Positions 44,040-54,949 of a stretch of 64,000 nt of DNA are shown here, in pieces. The translations under genes and the position numbers were made by a program. Origin of the DNA: Sabellastarte sp. h YS-2021 (taxonomy: Eukaryota; Annelida; Polychaeta; Sabellida; Sabellidae); the NCBI GenBank assembly GCA_964017235.1, contig OZ024931.1:107154221-107218220 (forward strand), in the 5' to 3' direction. Below the pieces are notes generated by a model that saw only the letters and a list, made by a program, of their open reading frames with translations, was not told where the DNA came from and ran no database searches. Position 1 is the stretch's first letter. Every line of letters begins with the position of its first letter.

Positions 44040-45983
44040 GACCTTACACCTTTCTTTTGCGGCTACCCTACCCAATATGTGCATGAGTTACAACAGTTGA
44101 ATTTTCATTTGAAGTCTGTTTGAAAAGACAAGATTTTACTGTCTGCTTGTTTGACTTAAAACTCTCTGGCTACTGACACACATTTACAGTCTCTTTGCTG
44201 CCGGTCACAGTGGGTAAACTGGAGCATTTACACAATAATTGACATTTATACTGTGGCTGACCCTTGGCTGATCATGATGAGAAGTGAGATGTCTTGCCTT
44301 TGAACTTCTTGCCCTGTCTACGTGAACCAATTTTCTTCCAGACTGGCCTTTCAGACCTGTTATCTGTACGCTTCTGCCTTTCATAAGGGTGGAAGCGCCG
44401 CTTCTTGTGAAATGAGATGAAGAGAGTACGCTCCTTGCTCTCAACCTAGCAAATATCCTCTTCAGCCCACTTGAGAACACTGTATTGTTAACAAGGTGGC
44501 CATCTGGAGAGGAGCAGGCAAGGCAACAAGGGTGTCGGGTTTGATTCCAGTGTTCAGATGTGAGAGGTTAGAGTCAAGCCCAGCCAAGGTAAGGTTTGCC
44601 ACTAACACAAAACATAGTCGCTGAGATGTTCCATAGTTTTGGCCATGGCCTGGCTGAAACTTCTGTTGAAATCCATCAAATAATGAAGCTCATCTGCTGC
44701 AGCTGAGATTCTTCCTGTGGACTTCCCCATACTTTGTTCTGCCAGTATTGTCTTAAGGTGCTTTTGCATGCTGTCTGGACCTTAAAAAGGCAACAGTTGA
44801 ATCCAGCAGCCAGTTTGAAGATCACAGTGGATTCGCATGCAGATTTCTCCAACCTTCTCAGGTTTTCCTGAAGGATCTGTCGAGATGCTGGCGGACTTGA
44901 GGCAATACCCACAGCCCTGGCTACTCTGCTGTAGATACTGTTAATTTTGGAGGCGTCAGTAATCCAAGCACATACAGGGGCTGAACCGGAAATCTTCTGG
45001 TATGTGTGTAATCCAAACCAGCGGCTTTGTCACTGGCTGGTCTGATGACTTGCTGAGCTTTTAACAAAGCCACGCATCAGACTAACACTTTTCCGACTGG
45101 TTCAAGCTTAGGACTGGCAAAGGGTTGTCATCCGAGTTAGCAGCAGCAGTATCCACGTGAGGGATGTATGACCAACCCATAAACGACCAGATCCCTCTCA
45201 TAGTCTTGCGGTACCTCTGAGAGGGTCTGATCTGGATCTGTAGCAGTAGGGTAATGGTCAGAAAACTCTCCTTCTTCTACAAAGATGCTGAGTTCTGGCC
45301 AGTCAGAAGCTTCACTGTCATAGTCTGTATCCATATCCGACTCACTTTTTTTCATGGCCAGTACGGAAGTCGATTTCCTGATAACCTGAGTATGGGGATT
45401 GGTGCCAGACAAATCTGAAGCTGGTGGTTGGTACATACTCTGAGGTTGGTCCAAAACAGCAGGTTTGATGAAGGGGTCGGTCACTTTCACAGAGCCAGTT
45501 GGTGGTGTCTGAGTCGGCACGACCTTGAAAGGTAGGTTCTTGTGGTTTCTCAGAGTCTTTGTAATCAGTAGTGCTTCCAGCCTGTTGAATCTATCTGACC
45601 AATTCTGGTCCAAAACATCAATCAATTTTCGTGTCTGCAGAAGACTTGGCCAACCTGCTACCACTAGTGCTAGAGGATTTGACTGGCTTGTCTAAAGACG
45701 ACTTGGCCAGTATTGTGTGAGATTTGCTGTCAGAGTTGTCGGATCTGTTGTCAGATTTGTTGTCATGATCTGGTGAAATGAGTTTCTTCTTCTGTTCCTT
45801 AAAGACACATAAACCAGGAGACTGTGATGACCGCTGGCCATTCACAACTCCCACAACTGACACCAGGACTGGGTCTATGAGAGAGGAACTGGTGTCAACG
45901 GAAGTGTCATACCTGACAGCTTTGTCCTTCAACTCGCATTTTGGGGGCCACGGTGGCAGAGTGGTAACACTCTGGCCTCCCAC
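44040..45983 (-). pseudogene. DIRS gag, with a SINE at its N-terminal side
   Basis: Pieces: 45983-45618 (Ser/Lys/Asp-rich, KSDNRSDNSDSKSHT), 45664-45137 (DQNWSDRFNRLEALLITK, then Pro/Thr-rich and acidic SDMDTDYDSEASDWPELSI), 44912-44676 (ASRQILQENLRRLEKSACES) and 44480-44205 with an Arg/Lys-rich tail in an overlapping frame (FHPYERQKRTDNRSERP). Structural protein of the element. The basic tail probably binds nucleic acid. At least three frameshifts. Confidence 0.68.
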
Positions 45984-46179
45984 CTCTGCGGCCGGGGTTC
46001 GATCCCCGTCATGGCCATAAGTGGGAAAGCTGGTAGTTGCTTGCCGTTGGTCGGCAGTTTACAGTACAGAACCCTAGCGAACTATATGTACTGGTTTCCT
46101 CTGCCCTTCCAACTGCCCGTCGTGATATGACCTGTACAGTGTTGAAAGCGACGTAAGAAAAACCCAAATAAATAAACAA
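45943..46179 (+). repeat. tRNA-derived SINE in DIRS gag, 14-bp target duplication
   Basis: TCAACTCGCATTTT at 45929-45942 and 46180-46193. Head, boxes A and B and tail are nearly identical to the copy at 32367. The tail ends ACCCAAATAAATAAAC. It interrupts the gag frame. Confidence 0.95.
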
Positions 46180-46330
46180 TCAACTCGCATTTTTCCTTCT
46201 TATTTTTGTAACTGGGGGTGGACAATTGTGAAAGTGACTCACTAGTTAACACATTACAGAAGGCACAATCTTGTTTATTACAGTCATCACAGAGATATAT
46301 CAATTTCAATGAAATTTTCAACCCCCATGG

Positions 46331-47620
46331 CATGAGTCATCTGGCACTTTTTGCCAGAAATCGTTTTACCGCCATTTTTAGCAGCCATCTTGAATTTCTG
46401 CAAAAACACATTTTTCTTGGAAATGGTGCGAGATTTCAAAGAAATTTTTCACTCCACTGTAAGAGCAGTCATCTGTTAGTTATTGGCAGGTTAAAGTTTT
46501 GTATAAATGAAAAAATATATATATATTAAACACACCAAGAAAGTCATTTCAGCAAAATCCTTAATGCTCATTGGGGCACCTTTTCTTTGCTATGCAAAAC
46601 CAAATATTTTTCTGTTGTGAAGCCAAGCTTTAATGTTTTTTTAGTTGTTTTTGGTTTTTTAATCTAATGATCCATATTACTCTCAAATTTTAATGGGATC
46701 TAAGTTTGGCCAAGTCCAATCTTCTGCTTTTTTCAGAAAGAACCAAGCACTAGTATTTGCAACAGACAGGGAAACAGCCAACAGGTCATGAAAATAATAC
46801 CTCCTTAGTAGAGGTAATTAGAATGTTCTGAGGGAGTCCAAATAAACAACAAAGCAGTGAGATCACCTCATGTCATATGTATATTATTTATGCAAGTTGT
46901 ATGTTAAATATATTCCATACCTATATTCATTGAGTAAAGCTTAGTCACAAAAAAACCTCAAGTAATAAATTTTGCCATATTATTTTTTGTGAGAGTCTAG
47001 ATAAAAAGATCACACACAGTTGGATAATGTTATTGAGTAACTAAGGGTCTGTTGAGATAAAATTGCAAATTTAAAGAGTAAATTAAATTTTTATAAGTTA
47101 AAACCCTACTTAAAAGACAATTGGCTATATTGCCAATGCCGGTTGGCCCTGCCAAACATCAGAAAAAGATGCCCTGTGTCTCCATTAGCGGGACCAGTTA
47201 GGTTGCCACTATGCGCTAGATATACTTCATTCCTGGCTTGAGAATGTGATGTCATAGGCTCATAGCATCTTTTTTGTTCTTCTAACCTCAAGTAATGAGA
47301 TGAATGCGAAGTCTATCACTAGATAAGGTATTAACTTATAACAAATTAATTTGCTTATTAAATTTGCAATTTTATTGCATTAACACATCTTACCTTATGG
47401 ACAATTAGCAAAAATAGCTACTACTTGGAAGGTGGGCAGATTAAACTCAAAGAGACATCAGTGGTTTCAAAGGAAATTCAGCTGGTCCCCTTGGTCAGTG
47501 AATTGATTATTGAATCAACTTTGTTCTCCTCCCCCTCTCTTTTTAAGTGTGAGCTCTAGCGAGGCTCGTCCTTCTAAGAATCACTTTTCTTTTTTTTTTG
47601 TTTCCTGACTTTCATGAATT
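46331..47620. other. AT-rich stretch with no recognised gene
   Basis: Contains a CCATTTTTAGCAGCCATCTTG segment near 46372, short A-rich runs, and no coding motif. The small minus-strand frame at 47106-47291 has no family signature. Confidence 0.45.
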
Positions 47621-47624
47621 GTGG

Positions 47625-47712
47625 CAAAGTGTGATCAGTATCTGTCTATTCACTGAAGTTAAGCGGCAATGGCTACATTAGTACTGGGATGGGTAACCGT
47701 CTTGAGTTCTAC
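47625..47712 (+). ncRNA. 5S rRNA-derived fragment (pseudogene or SINE3-type head)
   Basis: The stretch reads like 5S rRNA from about base 30 on: GTCTATTCACTGAAGTTAAGC (internal promoter box A), CTACATTAGTACTGGGATGG (intermediate element and box C start) and GGGTAACCGTCTTGAG. The first third of the gene is missing and several conserved bases differ (TACTGGGATGG where 5S has TACTTGGATGG). The 5S-like part is followed by unrelated sequence and a DIRS fragment. Confidence 0.7.
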
Positions 47713-47819
47713 ACCAGCCATGGGATGTGTCTGAATTTCTTCTCGTCGCCACATTTTTGATAAATTCTTGTGCACTACTCATGTCTTTAATGGCTGTTCC
47801 ATCCATGTAAACCATGTAG

Positions 47820-48780
47820 ACCGAAAGACTTTTCGGCCTTGTTTTACAGACATCCTCTGAGGTAGGGGAAGAGAGGAATGAGTTCAATCCCATAACAGGC
47901 CCTCTTCAGAAGGAAGAGGAGTCTAGCTGGTAGTCTTTGGACAGGCCCTGCCACTTTGTAGACCCTATTGGGCATGATGACAGGCTGTTATGTATGGGCT
48001 AGTCATGGATTTGCTGGTCAGCCACCACCAGGCCCAGGTGAAAGAGCTCTGAATCGGCCCAGGCCACATCATTCATGTAAAACTATGTGAAGGTGTTGTG
48101 GGATTTCCAGTGACAGGCTGATAACTGTTCTATGGAAGCTCCCAACTGGAAGGCCTTGGAATCAGCAAAGGCCCTCACATCCTGTTCTTTAACTTTATGT
48201 TGAGTAACAGCCTCCTGATCAGAGTTCATAGCATAGGATCACAGTCTGCTTGATACACGATGAGAGTGACAGGACAGATATATTTGTCAAAGCCTTTCTT
48301 GAAGGAGAGACAAAGATAAACTCTTTGTTTCATCTGAGGTCCTGACCAGATAGTAGCGCAGGGCTCTAACTGGGCATAAAGACCGGTCAGCCTTGAGTGA
48401 TTTATCAGAGTTGTGGTCATGGCAGGAATAACCACTGGGGACACATACTCTGGGCCATCTTTGGCCAGCTGATTCTTTGAAATAAAGCTGGGACAGGGAT
48501 AGAGAGATACGCTGCACCAGTCTGTCTGGTGTCTGATCTTCTTGTGGAGCCAAGTATGGATTTCACCTGTGTTTATCAGAATCCAGAGCTAATAGGAAGA
48601 CTGTCTTGAAGGTCAGGTGCTTCAAGGTCTCCTTAAGAGGTTCAAAGGGAGCCTTTGTGAGCTGGTGAAGTACCAAACAAAAAGGCTCCAAGAGGGGAAG
48701 CCTCTGCGACCCTTAGGTTGTCTCTATGGAAACTATCCAGGAGACCAGCTAGATTTTCCTCCTTGCTGACATTAAAGGTG
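47820..48780 (-). mobile_element. DIRS fragment with recombinase
   Basis: Left end TACAGACATCCTCTGAGGTAG aligns with 38172 and 53518. The recombinase piece includes a RSLCPVRALRYYLVRTSDET stretch in frame 48553-48287, and near 48100-48190 QDVRAFADSKAF (catalytic His changed to Gln), SACHWKSHNTFT, a stop, then FYMND with the Tyr kept. It stops near 48780 without RNase H. Confidence 0.7.
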
Positions 48781-49076
48781 TACTCCCCAATTTTAAAGGT
48801 GCTTTTTTATTATTCCATTTCTCAGAGATAACCATATAACCCCCATAAAATCAATCCAAATTAAAAACGTCATGAAAAAGTGCTGTAATTAACAAAGAAA
48901 CAGCACTTTAAACTTCAGCAGAGCGACCGGCCTCATTTGTTATGAATATGTTTGTTATGCAATATGCACTGGGGAATTCTGGAAAAGCTGATCTCATCCA
49001 CACACTGAGTGAAGTCAGTGCTTTTATAAAGGGAACAAAAGGGTGAATAAAAAGATTGTGGAAAAATGCAGTTGGT

Positions 49077-49209
49077 CAAGGTTCTGTACTGTAAACTGCC
49101 CACCAACAGCAAGCAACTAATAGCTTTCCCACTTGAGGTAGGGCCATGAACCGAACGCCGGCCTCAGAGGTGGGAGGCAAGAGTGTTACCACTCTGCCAC
49201 CGTGGCCCC
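49077..49209 (-). repeat. SINE fragment, 3' truncated
   Basis: Only the tRNA head and upper body of the 32.4-kb type are present (minus strand: GGGGCCACGGTGGCAGAGTGG and on to TTTACAGTACAGAACC). The usual tail is absent, and no target duplication was found. Confidence 0.85.
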
Positions 49210-49377
49210 TAGAACTAACAGAAGCAGATAATGTATTTCTTTTCTGAAAAACATATGGTCATAACTTTATTTTGAATTTTTGTCTTGTGATATGGTTTCT
49301 TCTCAGCGATATCAAGGTCAGAGGAGGCAGAAACAATTTGTTCACTCGAAAAGACCCTAATGTATGTACAAAAGTAG

Positions 49378-51330
49378 ATGAATGAAACCAAACTAAAAAT
49401 GAATCCTGATAAAACTGAATTCATGTATTTTGGCAGCAGACAACATCTGCAAAAATGCTCTTCCGACATCATTGAAGTGTGTGGTGATAACTTCAAGAAG
49501 TCAGACCTAGGTGTATACTTAGACAAAAATCTAAATTTCCAAGAACATGTTAGAAAAAAGTGCTCCATTGCCATGGCAAATTTTGTGAAAATTAGAAAAA
49601 TACGTAATGCATGATCATCAGCAAATCCAAACGGGTTAATTTCTTCAAGGAATGACATGGAATAAGGTAGCAGCATACATGATGAAGAAAAGAGCTTAAC
49701 TGCAACCACCTTAAGGTACTGATAAGTATAGTTGCTTTTTTTCACTTAATTTTGTGTTCAAAGTAACACGAAAAGACCTTCCAGACAGGAAGGATTTGAT
49801 CCATGAGAGAGCTTCTCCTGTAATTCCATAGAATTTTTCAAATGTTTCAAGCAGTATTTTGTGAGCGACAGTATCGAAGGCAGCACTTAGATCCATTAAC
49901 ACAACTGCAGATATTTGACCTGCTTCCATGCCATTTAAAATAAAGTCTCAAAGTTTGATTAGCATAGTTTCACATGAAAAACCTTTCCTATAAGCACTGA
50001 AATGTCGGGAGTAATCCATTACTCTCACAGTGTTGAATCATTTGTTGAAGAGCAGCTCTTTCTACTACTTTTCCTGAATATATTAGATTAGAGACAGGCC
50101 TATATAGTTAGTGTCAATAGGACCTAAAGAAGGTTTTTAATTAGTGGATTCAGTAGTGCTTGCTTCCAGTGGTCAGGAAATTGGCCAGATGTTAAGGAAT
50201 TGTTCACTACTTTTGTAATTTTATCAACAATACATTCTTTATTATTGTTTAGGATATTAACAGGAAATTTGTTAAGATCACCTTGTTTATTTCCAAGTTT
50301 GGTCATCATTTTCATAATACTTTGAAAGGATTCTGGATCAAATAATCTGAGTTGTGGTACATCTCTGGATGGTGGTACAAAATTTGGGTAGATCTGGAGA
50401 TGGTCAGCTATTTTTGCTATCTTTTGAGAGAAGAAGTCCGAAAAGTGTTGAGCTAAGTCTCGACTTGATCTGTTTGGTGGTAGGGGGTTATTATTTTCTC
50501 TTTTGATTAGCCCAGTGATGGTATTTTAGAGTTGTTTTTTGTGTGCGTGTGTCTCCCTTGGATTCTGGTACCTTCTGAGTAAAGAAAGCTCTTTTTGCCA
50601 GTTCCAATCTGTGTTGCATCTTGTCTTCTTCCAGATTTTGAAGAATTTTCTGTATGGTGCCCTCATGACGCATATTTCATCAGATAACCATGCTTTCGGC
50701 CTTCTGAATCTTATTATTTTTTCTCAGACTGGGGCAACTACATCTATGATCTTTTCCAAGCTGGTCTTGAAAAGAATATCAGCCACTCTTTGACGAATTG
50801 ATCAACAAACTGACTGTCAGTTACCTTGTTTTTCTTAGAGTATGGTGGTCTGTAGATACCAAGAACTGTGGATGTAAAAATTACAGTGAATTACTTTCCA
50901 CAGTCCTAGTTCCATGCACTTATTGCTAGGCAGGTTTAATTTTTGAACATTACAGCAGCCATTGTAAACAAGTGCCAATCCCCCTTTCTTCTGTAGATTT
51001 GATCTAATCTTTGTATTTAGGTCACACAGCTGCCAGTTTGTTTTATTGTTTAGCCAGGATTCAGTTATCATTCCAAAGGAGCATTTGTTTTCATATATAA
51101 ATTTCTAATGTCAATGGATTTATAAAAATGATTTTATTTATTAATGAACGGGCATTAACAGTGAATATATTTAGTGGAATTCTGTGATCAATAAGTGGTA
51201 CAGCTTTTATGTTAATCAAGTTGTTTTCATTTACTCCTTTTACTTTATGACTATTTTCCAAGTATTTTCGTTTTTATACATTACCCCCTCTTTTGCTGTG
51301 TCTTGTTTTTTCTTCTTTCAAGTCTGTTCA
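49378..51330 (-). mobile_element. LINE relic with its distal part inverted
   Basis: Minus-strand pieces in order: endonuclease start (VNARSLINKIIFINPL near 51170-51110), ITESWLNNKTNW (51071-50835), 50673-50491, 50315-50124 (FPVNILNNNKECIVDKITK), RT VVLMDLSAAFDTVAHKILLE (49929-49711), and a GFADDHAL catalytic motif near 49620. The next part of the RT (LKMNPDKTEFMYFGSRQ, then LGVYLDKNLNFQEHV) is on the plus strand at 49378-49614. The element is therefore rearranged. The CR1/L2/Jockey group is likely from the motif style. Confidence 0.68.
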
Positions 51331-51335
51331 ATCTA

Positions 51336-52626
51336 ATGCCCAGGTCACACAGTGGCGAGGGTGCTACGATGATATCTGCGAATATAGAAGAACAGAGGCG
51401 ACTTCAAATTCGCCAGAATTCGCCAAAAAAAAGCGGGAAAATGTAGTCACGTGATAAAAGATCTTCATACTTCTACGACCCCTCTACGATGCCTTTCGAA
51501 TGTCCTGAGACAAAGCAAGAATATACAAAGAATACCCTACGAACTGGTGAAGATATCTGGTGAATTTACCCACGAATCAGCTACAAGTAGGGGAGAATGA
51601 ATGCGATACTTGAGGAATCTTCTACGACAAAGAACCAGTTGAGAATAAGGAAGAATATTTGGCGAATATACTGAGAACAAGAAGGTAGTACGATTTGCTG
51701 GAGAATGTCCTACCACAGAGCTACGATGTAGAAGAATCTGCTACCAATAGTGGCGAATTCTAATGGCGAACTAAAAAATGGCCACGAATCGGCGAATACC
51801 GGCGATAGTTTTGAACAGTTTGAAACTATCGTAGCTAGATGACGATCCATGGAGAATGGTGGTGAACAGCGAAGATGGACCAAGAATATGCTACCAACAA
51901 GGACTAATTTCAGGAACGCGCATATTCGCCACTAAACATCGCCACAGTGTGACCAGGGGCCGGATTCACGAAAGGTCTCAAGTCTCAAATCTGAGATTTT
52001 GGTCTCAAATCTAAGATTTTTCTTAGATTTTTCTCAGATTTGAGACCTTTTGCTCAGCTGGGATTCACAAAAGATCTCAGGCTAAGATTTTTCTCAGATT
52101 TGGTCTCAAAACTAAGACTGCCTAGGGGGTGACTTAAGTTTTCATAAAATAGAATATATGTAATAAAATGTCACAAAACAAAATGAAAATAGTGAAGTAT
52201 GACATATTATTTAACTTGTAACACAAAATATGAATATATATTAAGAGTTTGTACAAAAACAACAGTAAACATTTACATTACAAATTTCAATAAGTGGCTT
52301 GTTTTGCTGTTATAATTAATTCTTTTGAATGTCATTACAAATTACAGTAAAAATACAATGTTTTGATTGATTGAAAATATTCTTAAATGTGAGTATTTAT
52401 GGTAGAGTGGTAAACTATAAATGTGTATACTTTCCACTGAGCTCAACAAAATGTTACATCAGTTTTGATTGGTCCAAACTCAAAACTTGGCTGAGATTTT
52501 AGTCTCAGCTGAGATTTTGCTTAAGTTGAGATTCACGAAAGGAGACAAAAATCTCAGACTTGAGCAAAAGCTCAGCTGAGATTTGGCTAAGACTTGAGAC
52601 CTTTCGTGAATCCGGCCCCCAGGCAT
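51336..52626. mobile_element. MITE with about 23-bp TIRs, right TIR split by another MITE
   Basis: The left TIR ATGCCCAGGTCACACAGTGG (51336-) pairs with TCGCCACAGTGTGACC (51939-51954) plus GGCAT (52622-52626) once the 664-base inner element is removed. The own length is about 625 bases. The interior is rich in 'CTACGA', 'GAAGAAT' and 'GGCGAAT' words. No ORF. TIRs start next to TA on the left; a definite duplication was not seen. Confidence 0.7.
51956..52619. mobile_element. Second MITE, inserted in the right TIR of the first
   Basis: TIR GGGGCCGGATTCACGAAAGG at 51956 extends to about 30 bases (…TCTCAAGTCT) and is mirrored at 52590-52619. Subterminal 'CTCAGATTTGAGAC'-type words repeat in both orientations (51990-52130 and 52500-52590). 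A CA dinucleotide on each side (51954-51955, 52620-52621) is a possible 2-bp duplication. The centre (52140-52480) is AT-rich. Confidence 0.8.
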
Positions 52627-53039
52627 AACATTAAATACAGTAGCTGGAGAAAATTGACTAAGTCAATTTAATTTCAAGTTTAGAGTGGCTCACTGTTTCT
52701 CCTATCCATAGAATATCTTGCCTTGTATGTGTGTATGTACACTTTACTTGTGCTGAGAGACAGCACATTTCTGTGATTCATTCCCGCAGTTTTACTGTCA
52801 TTTTGTGGTTTTGTTGATATCCGTGAGCGATAAAAAGAGATGCATATTTATATTCCACAGTGTATCCAAAGTGAATCACTTTCGCACCACAAAAATAACA
52901 TATAAATGATCTATGAAACTTGGTCGACACACTGACTCAAATTTAGCTTTTAAATTTTTCAGTGAAATTTATTTTTTATGCAAACAAGCTCCCTGCAGTA
53001 GGGAGCTGCTATTAGCCAGCGCTACACCTACACCACACC
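52627..53039. other. No gene; one short hairpin
   Basis: AGCTCCCT and AGGGAGCT around GCAGT (52987-53007) form an 8-bp stem just before the DIRS fragments start. Otherwise unrecognised AT-rich DNA. Confidence 0.45.
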
Positions 53040-53689
53040 TATAATGGCTACTGGTGGGAAGGCATAGGGGTCAGACTGAGAGCATACACTCCCCAGGGTA
53101 GGGAGTCTGAAACTGGTGACACAAACCGAGGTAACTTGTTGCTGAATCTTGTTGCTAATAGGTCTACCTGATTGATGTCACTTGGTGCATATCAACCGGA
53201 AGACCTCTGGAAGGAGAGACCACTATGGATGACCTAGCCTAGACTGGATAGTTTGCTACACCATTCAGCCTGCCTGGGATGTGTCAGGACTTGAGAGTAA
53301 CTTGTTTCCTGGAGATTTTCAAAACATCTCTGTACTGTACATGCGTCAAACAAAAAAGATACTTTCACATTCTCTAGCCAGGAAGGAAGTACCGTATGCC
53401 ACTTAGCGATTTGTGGCATGGGTTGACCAGGTTGACAAATGGTCAGAGACATGCAGGCCCTTGGGTGGGTCAGTCACCTGGTTACTGGGGGCATACCGAA
53501 GTCCCCCCCCCCCGTTTTGACAGACCTGCTCTGAGGTAGGGGAAGAGAGGGATGAGTTCAGTCCCAAAAATAAACCTCCCGGAGGAAGCATGGCTTGGTT
53601 TTTTTTTCTGATTTTTTTTTTCTTTTTATGTACAACCTATTTACATGTGTACAAATCTCCTCAAATCAGGGCTGCTTGTGGATCTGCCA

Positions 53690-54380
53690 CTACTGGGCCC
53701 AAATAGTAGAGCTCTGAGTCAGCCCACGCCACATCCTTCAAACTGAAAATCCTTGGAAGCAGCAAATGACCTTACCTCATGGCCTTGACCTGATGTAGTG
53801 CGAGGGACACTTGATCAGAGACTGACAGAGAGCTCATAACATAGAATCACGGTTTGTTTGATCCAAGAGGAGATGGTGTCAGGTGAGATGCCCTTGTCGA
53901 AACGTTTCTTAAAGGGGACAAAAACTAACTCTTGGTTCTGCCTGTGGTCGGAGGTCCAAATAGTAGCATAAGCTCTGACCGGACAGAGGGACCTGTAGGA
54001 CCTAAGTGACTTATCTAGAGCAGCGGCCAGGGCTGGTATAACCACTGGAACCACACTGTCTGGACCCTCTTTGGCCAGCTGGTTCTTGGAAAGAAAGCTG
54101 GGTGAGGGGTACAAGGAAACCTTTGACCAGTCTAATATTTTTATTTTGGATGGATCTCACTCCTGTGTTTACCCGAACCCAGAGCCAAGAGGAAAACAGT
54201 CTTGAAGGTCAAATGCTTCAAGGAGGCCTCTTTAATGGGTTCAAAGGGAGCCTTGTCAGCTGGTGCAGTACCAGAGACGGGTTCCAGGAGGGAATGTCCC
54301 TTCTCCCTTTGGGTCTATCTCTGTGGAAGTTATCCAGGGGACGAGTGAGGCTTTCATTTTATCTGACATTAATGGGTGAA
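53690..54380 (-). pseudogene. DIRS tyrosine recombinase with deleted catalytic centre
   Basis: MYPSPSFLSKNQLAKEGPDS and SRSYRSLCPVRAYATIW-like sequence (54114-53815) precede a KGISPDTISSWIKQTVILCYE helix. After that the copy loses the HxxR block: near 53760 a short segment rejoins the final DVAWADSEL-like stretch. The recombinase is therefore dead. Confidence 0.65.
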
Positions 54381-54949
54381 TTCCCTAGTTTGTCAGTGAT
54401 GGCTGATCCGTAGCGATCAATGGTACTTGGCTATAACTTCCTGTCCTGAAACAGATGCAATGGAAAGTCGGCTATTGACTTTACAGGGGGTGCCCTGATG
54501 TCCACCTGGTTATTGAGGCACCACTTTGTAAAAATGGTCCACTTTGCCTCATAGACTGATCTGGTTGACCCTCTTTGAGGAGCCTCAATTTGTCCCTGCC
54601 TCAGAGAAGCCCTGCTCTTGATAGCTGAGGCTCTAGGAGCCAAGCATGTAGATTTAGATTTGTCAGAAGGGCTGTGTTATAAGGTTGGGCAGTCTGGGCA
54701 GACTCAGAGGAATCTGGCTTGACATAGCCACTAGATCCCAGAACCAAGGCATGTTTGGCCACCCTGGGGCGATCAGAATGACTCTGTGGCAAGGATGGTC
54801 CTGCAACTTCTCCACTACTTTGCCCAATATGGCTACCGGTGGAAAGGCGTACACATCCAGATCCTCCCATGGCAGGCTGAGTGCGTCCACTGTCCATGCC
54901 AGGGTGGCTGGTACTGGTGACACAAACTTCTTGTTGAATCTTGTGGCAA

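Larger units (their letters stand above)
38150..46330 (-). mobile_element. DIRS-like retrotransposon, broken by a LINE and a SINE
   Basis: Minus-strand order gag (45983-44040), RT-RNase H (40455-38857), recombinase (38830-38213). The LINE (40439-44004) sits between gag and RT: the spacer 'ACAGGAAACATCTTT' on one side and 'TCACATATTTTAATTTCTGA' on the other are contiguous in the copy at 56.4 kb. The SINE (45943-46179) is in gag. The left end near 38150 shares 'CAGACC(A/T)GCTCTGAGGTAG' with 47.82 and 53.51 kb, so this may lie close to the element's 3' end. Inverted terminal repeats were not identified. Confidence 0.8.

Noticed and set aside
49378-51330. Twin-priming origin for the inverted LINE part
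   Set aside because: Twin priming gives an inverted 5' part followed by a sense 3' part; the order here is the reverse.
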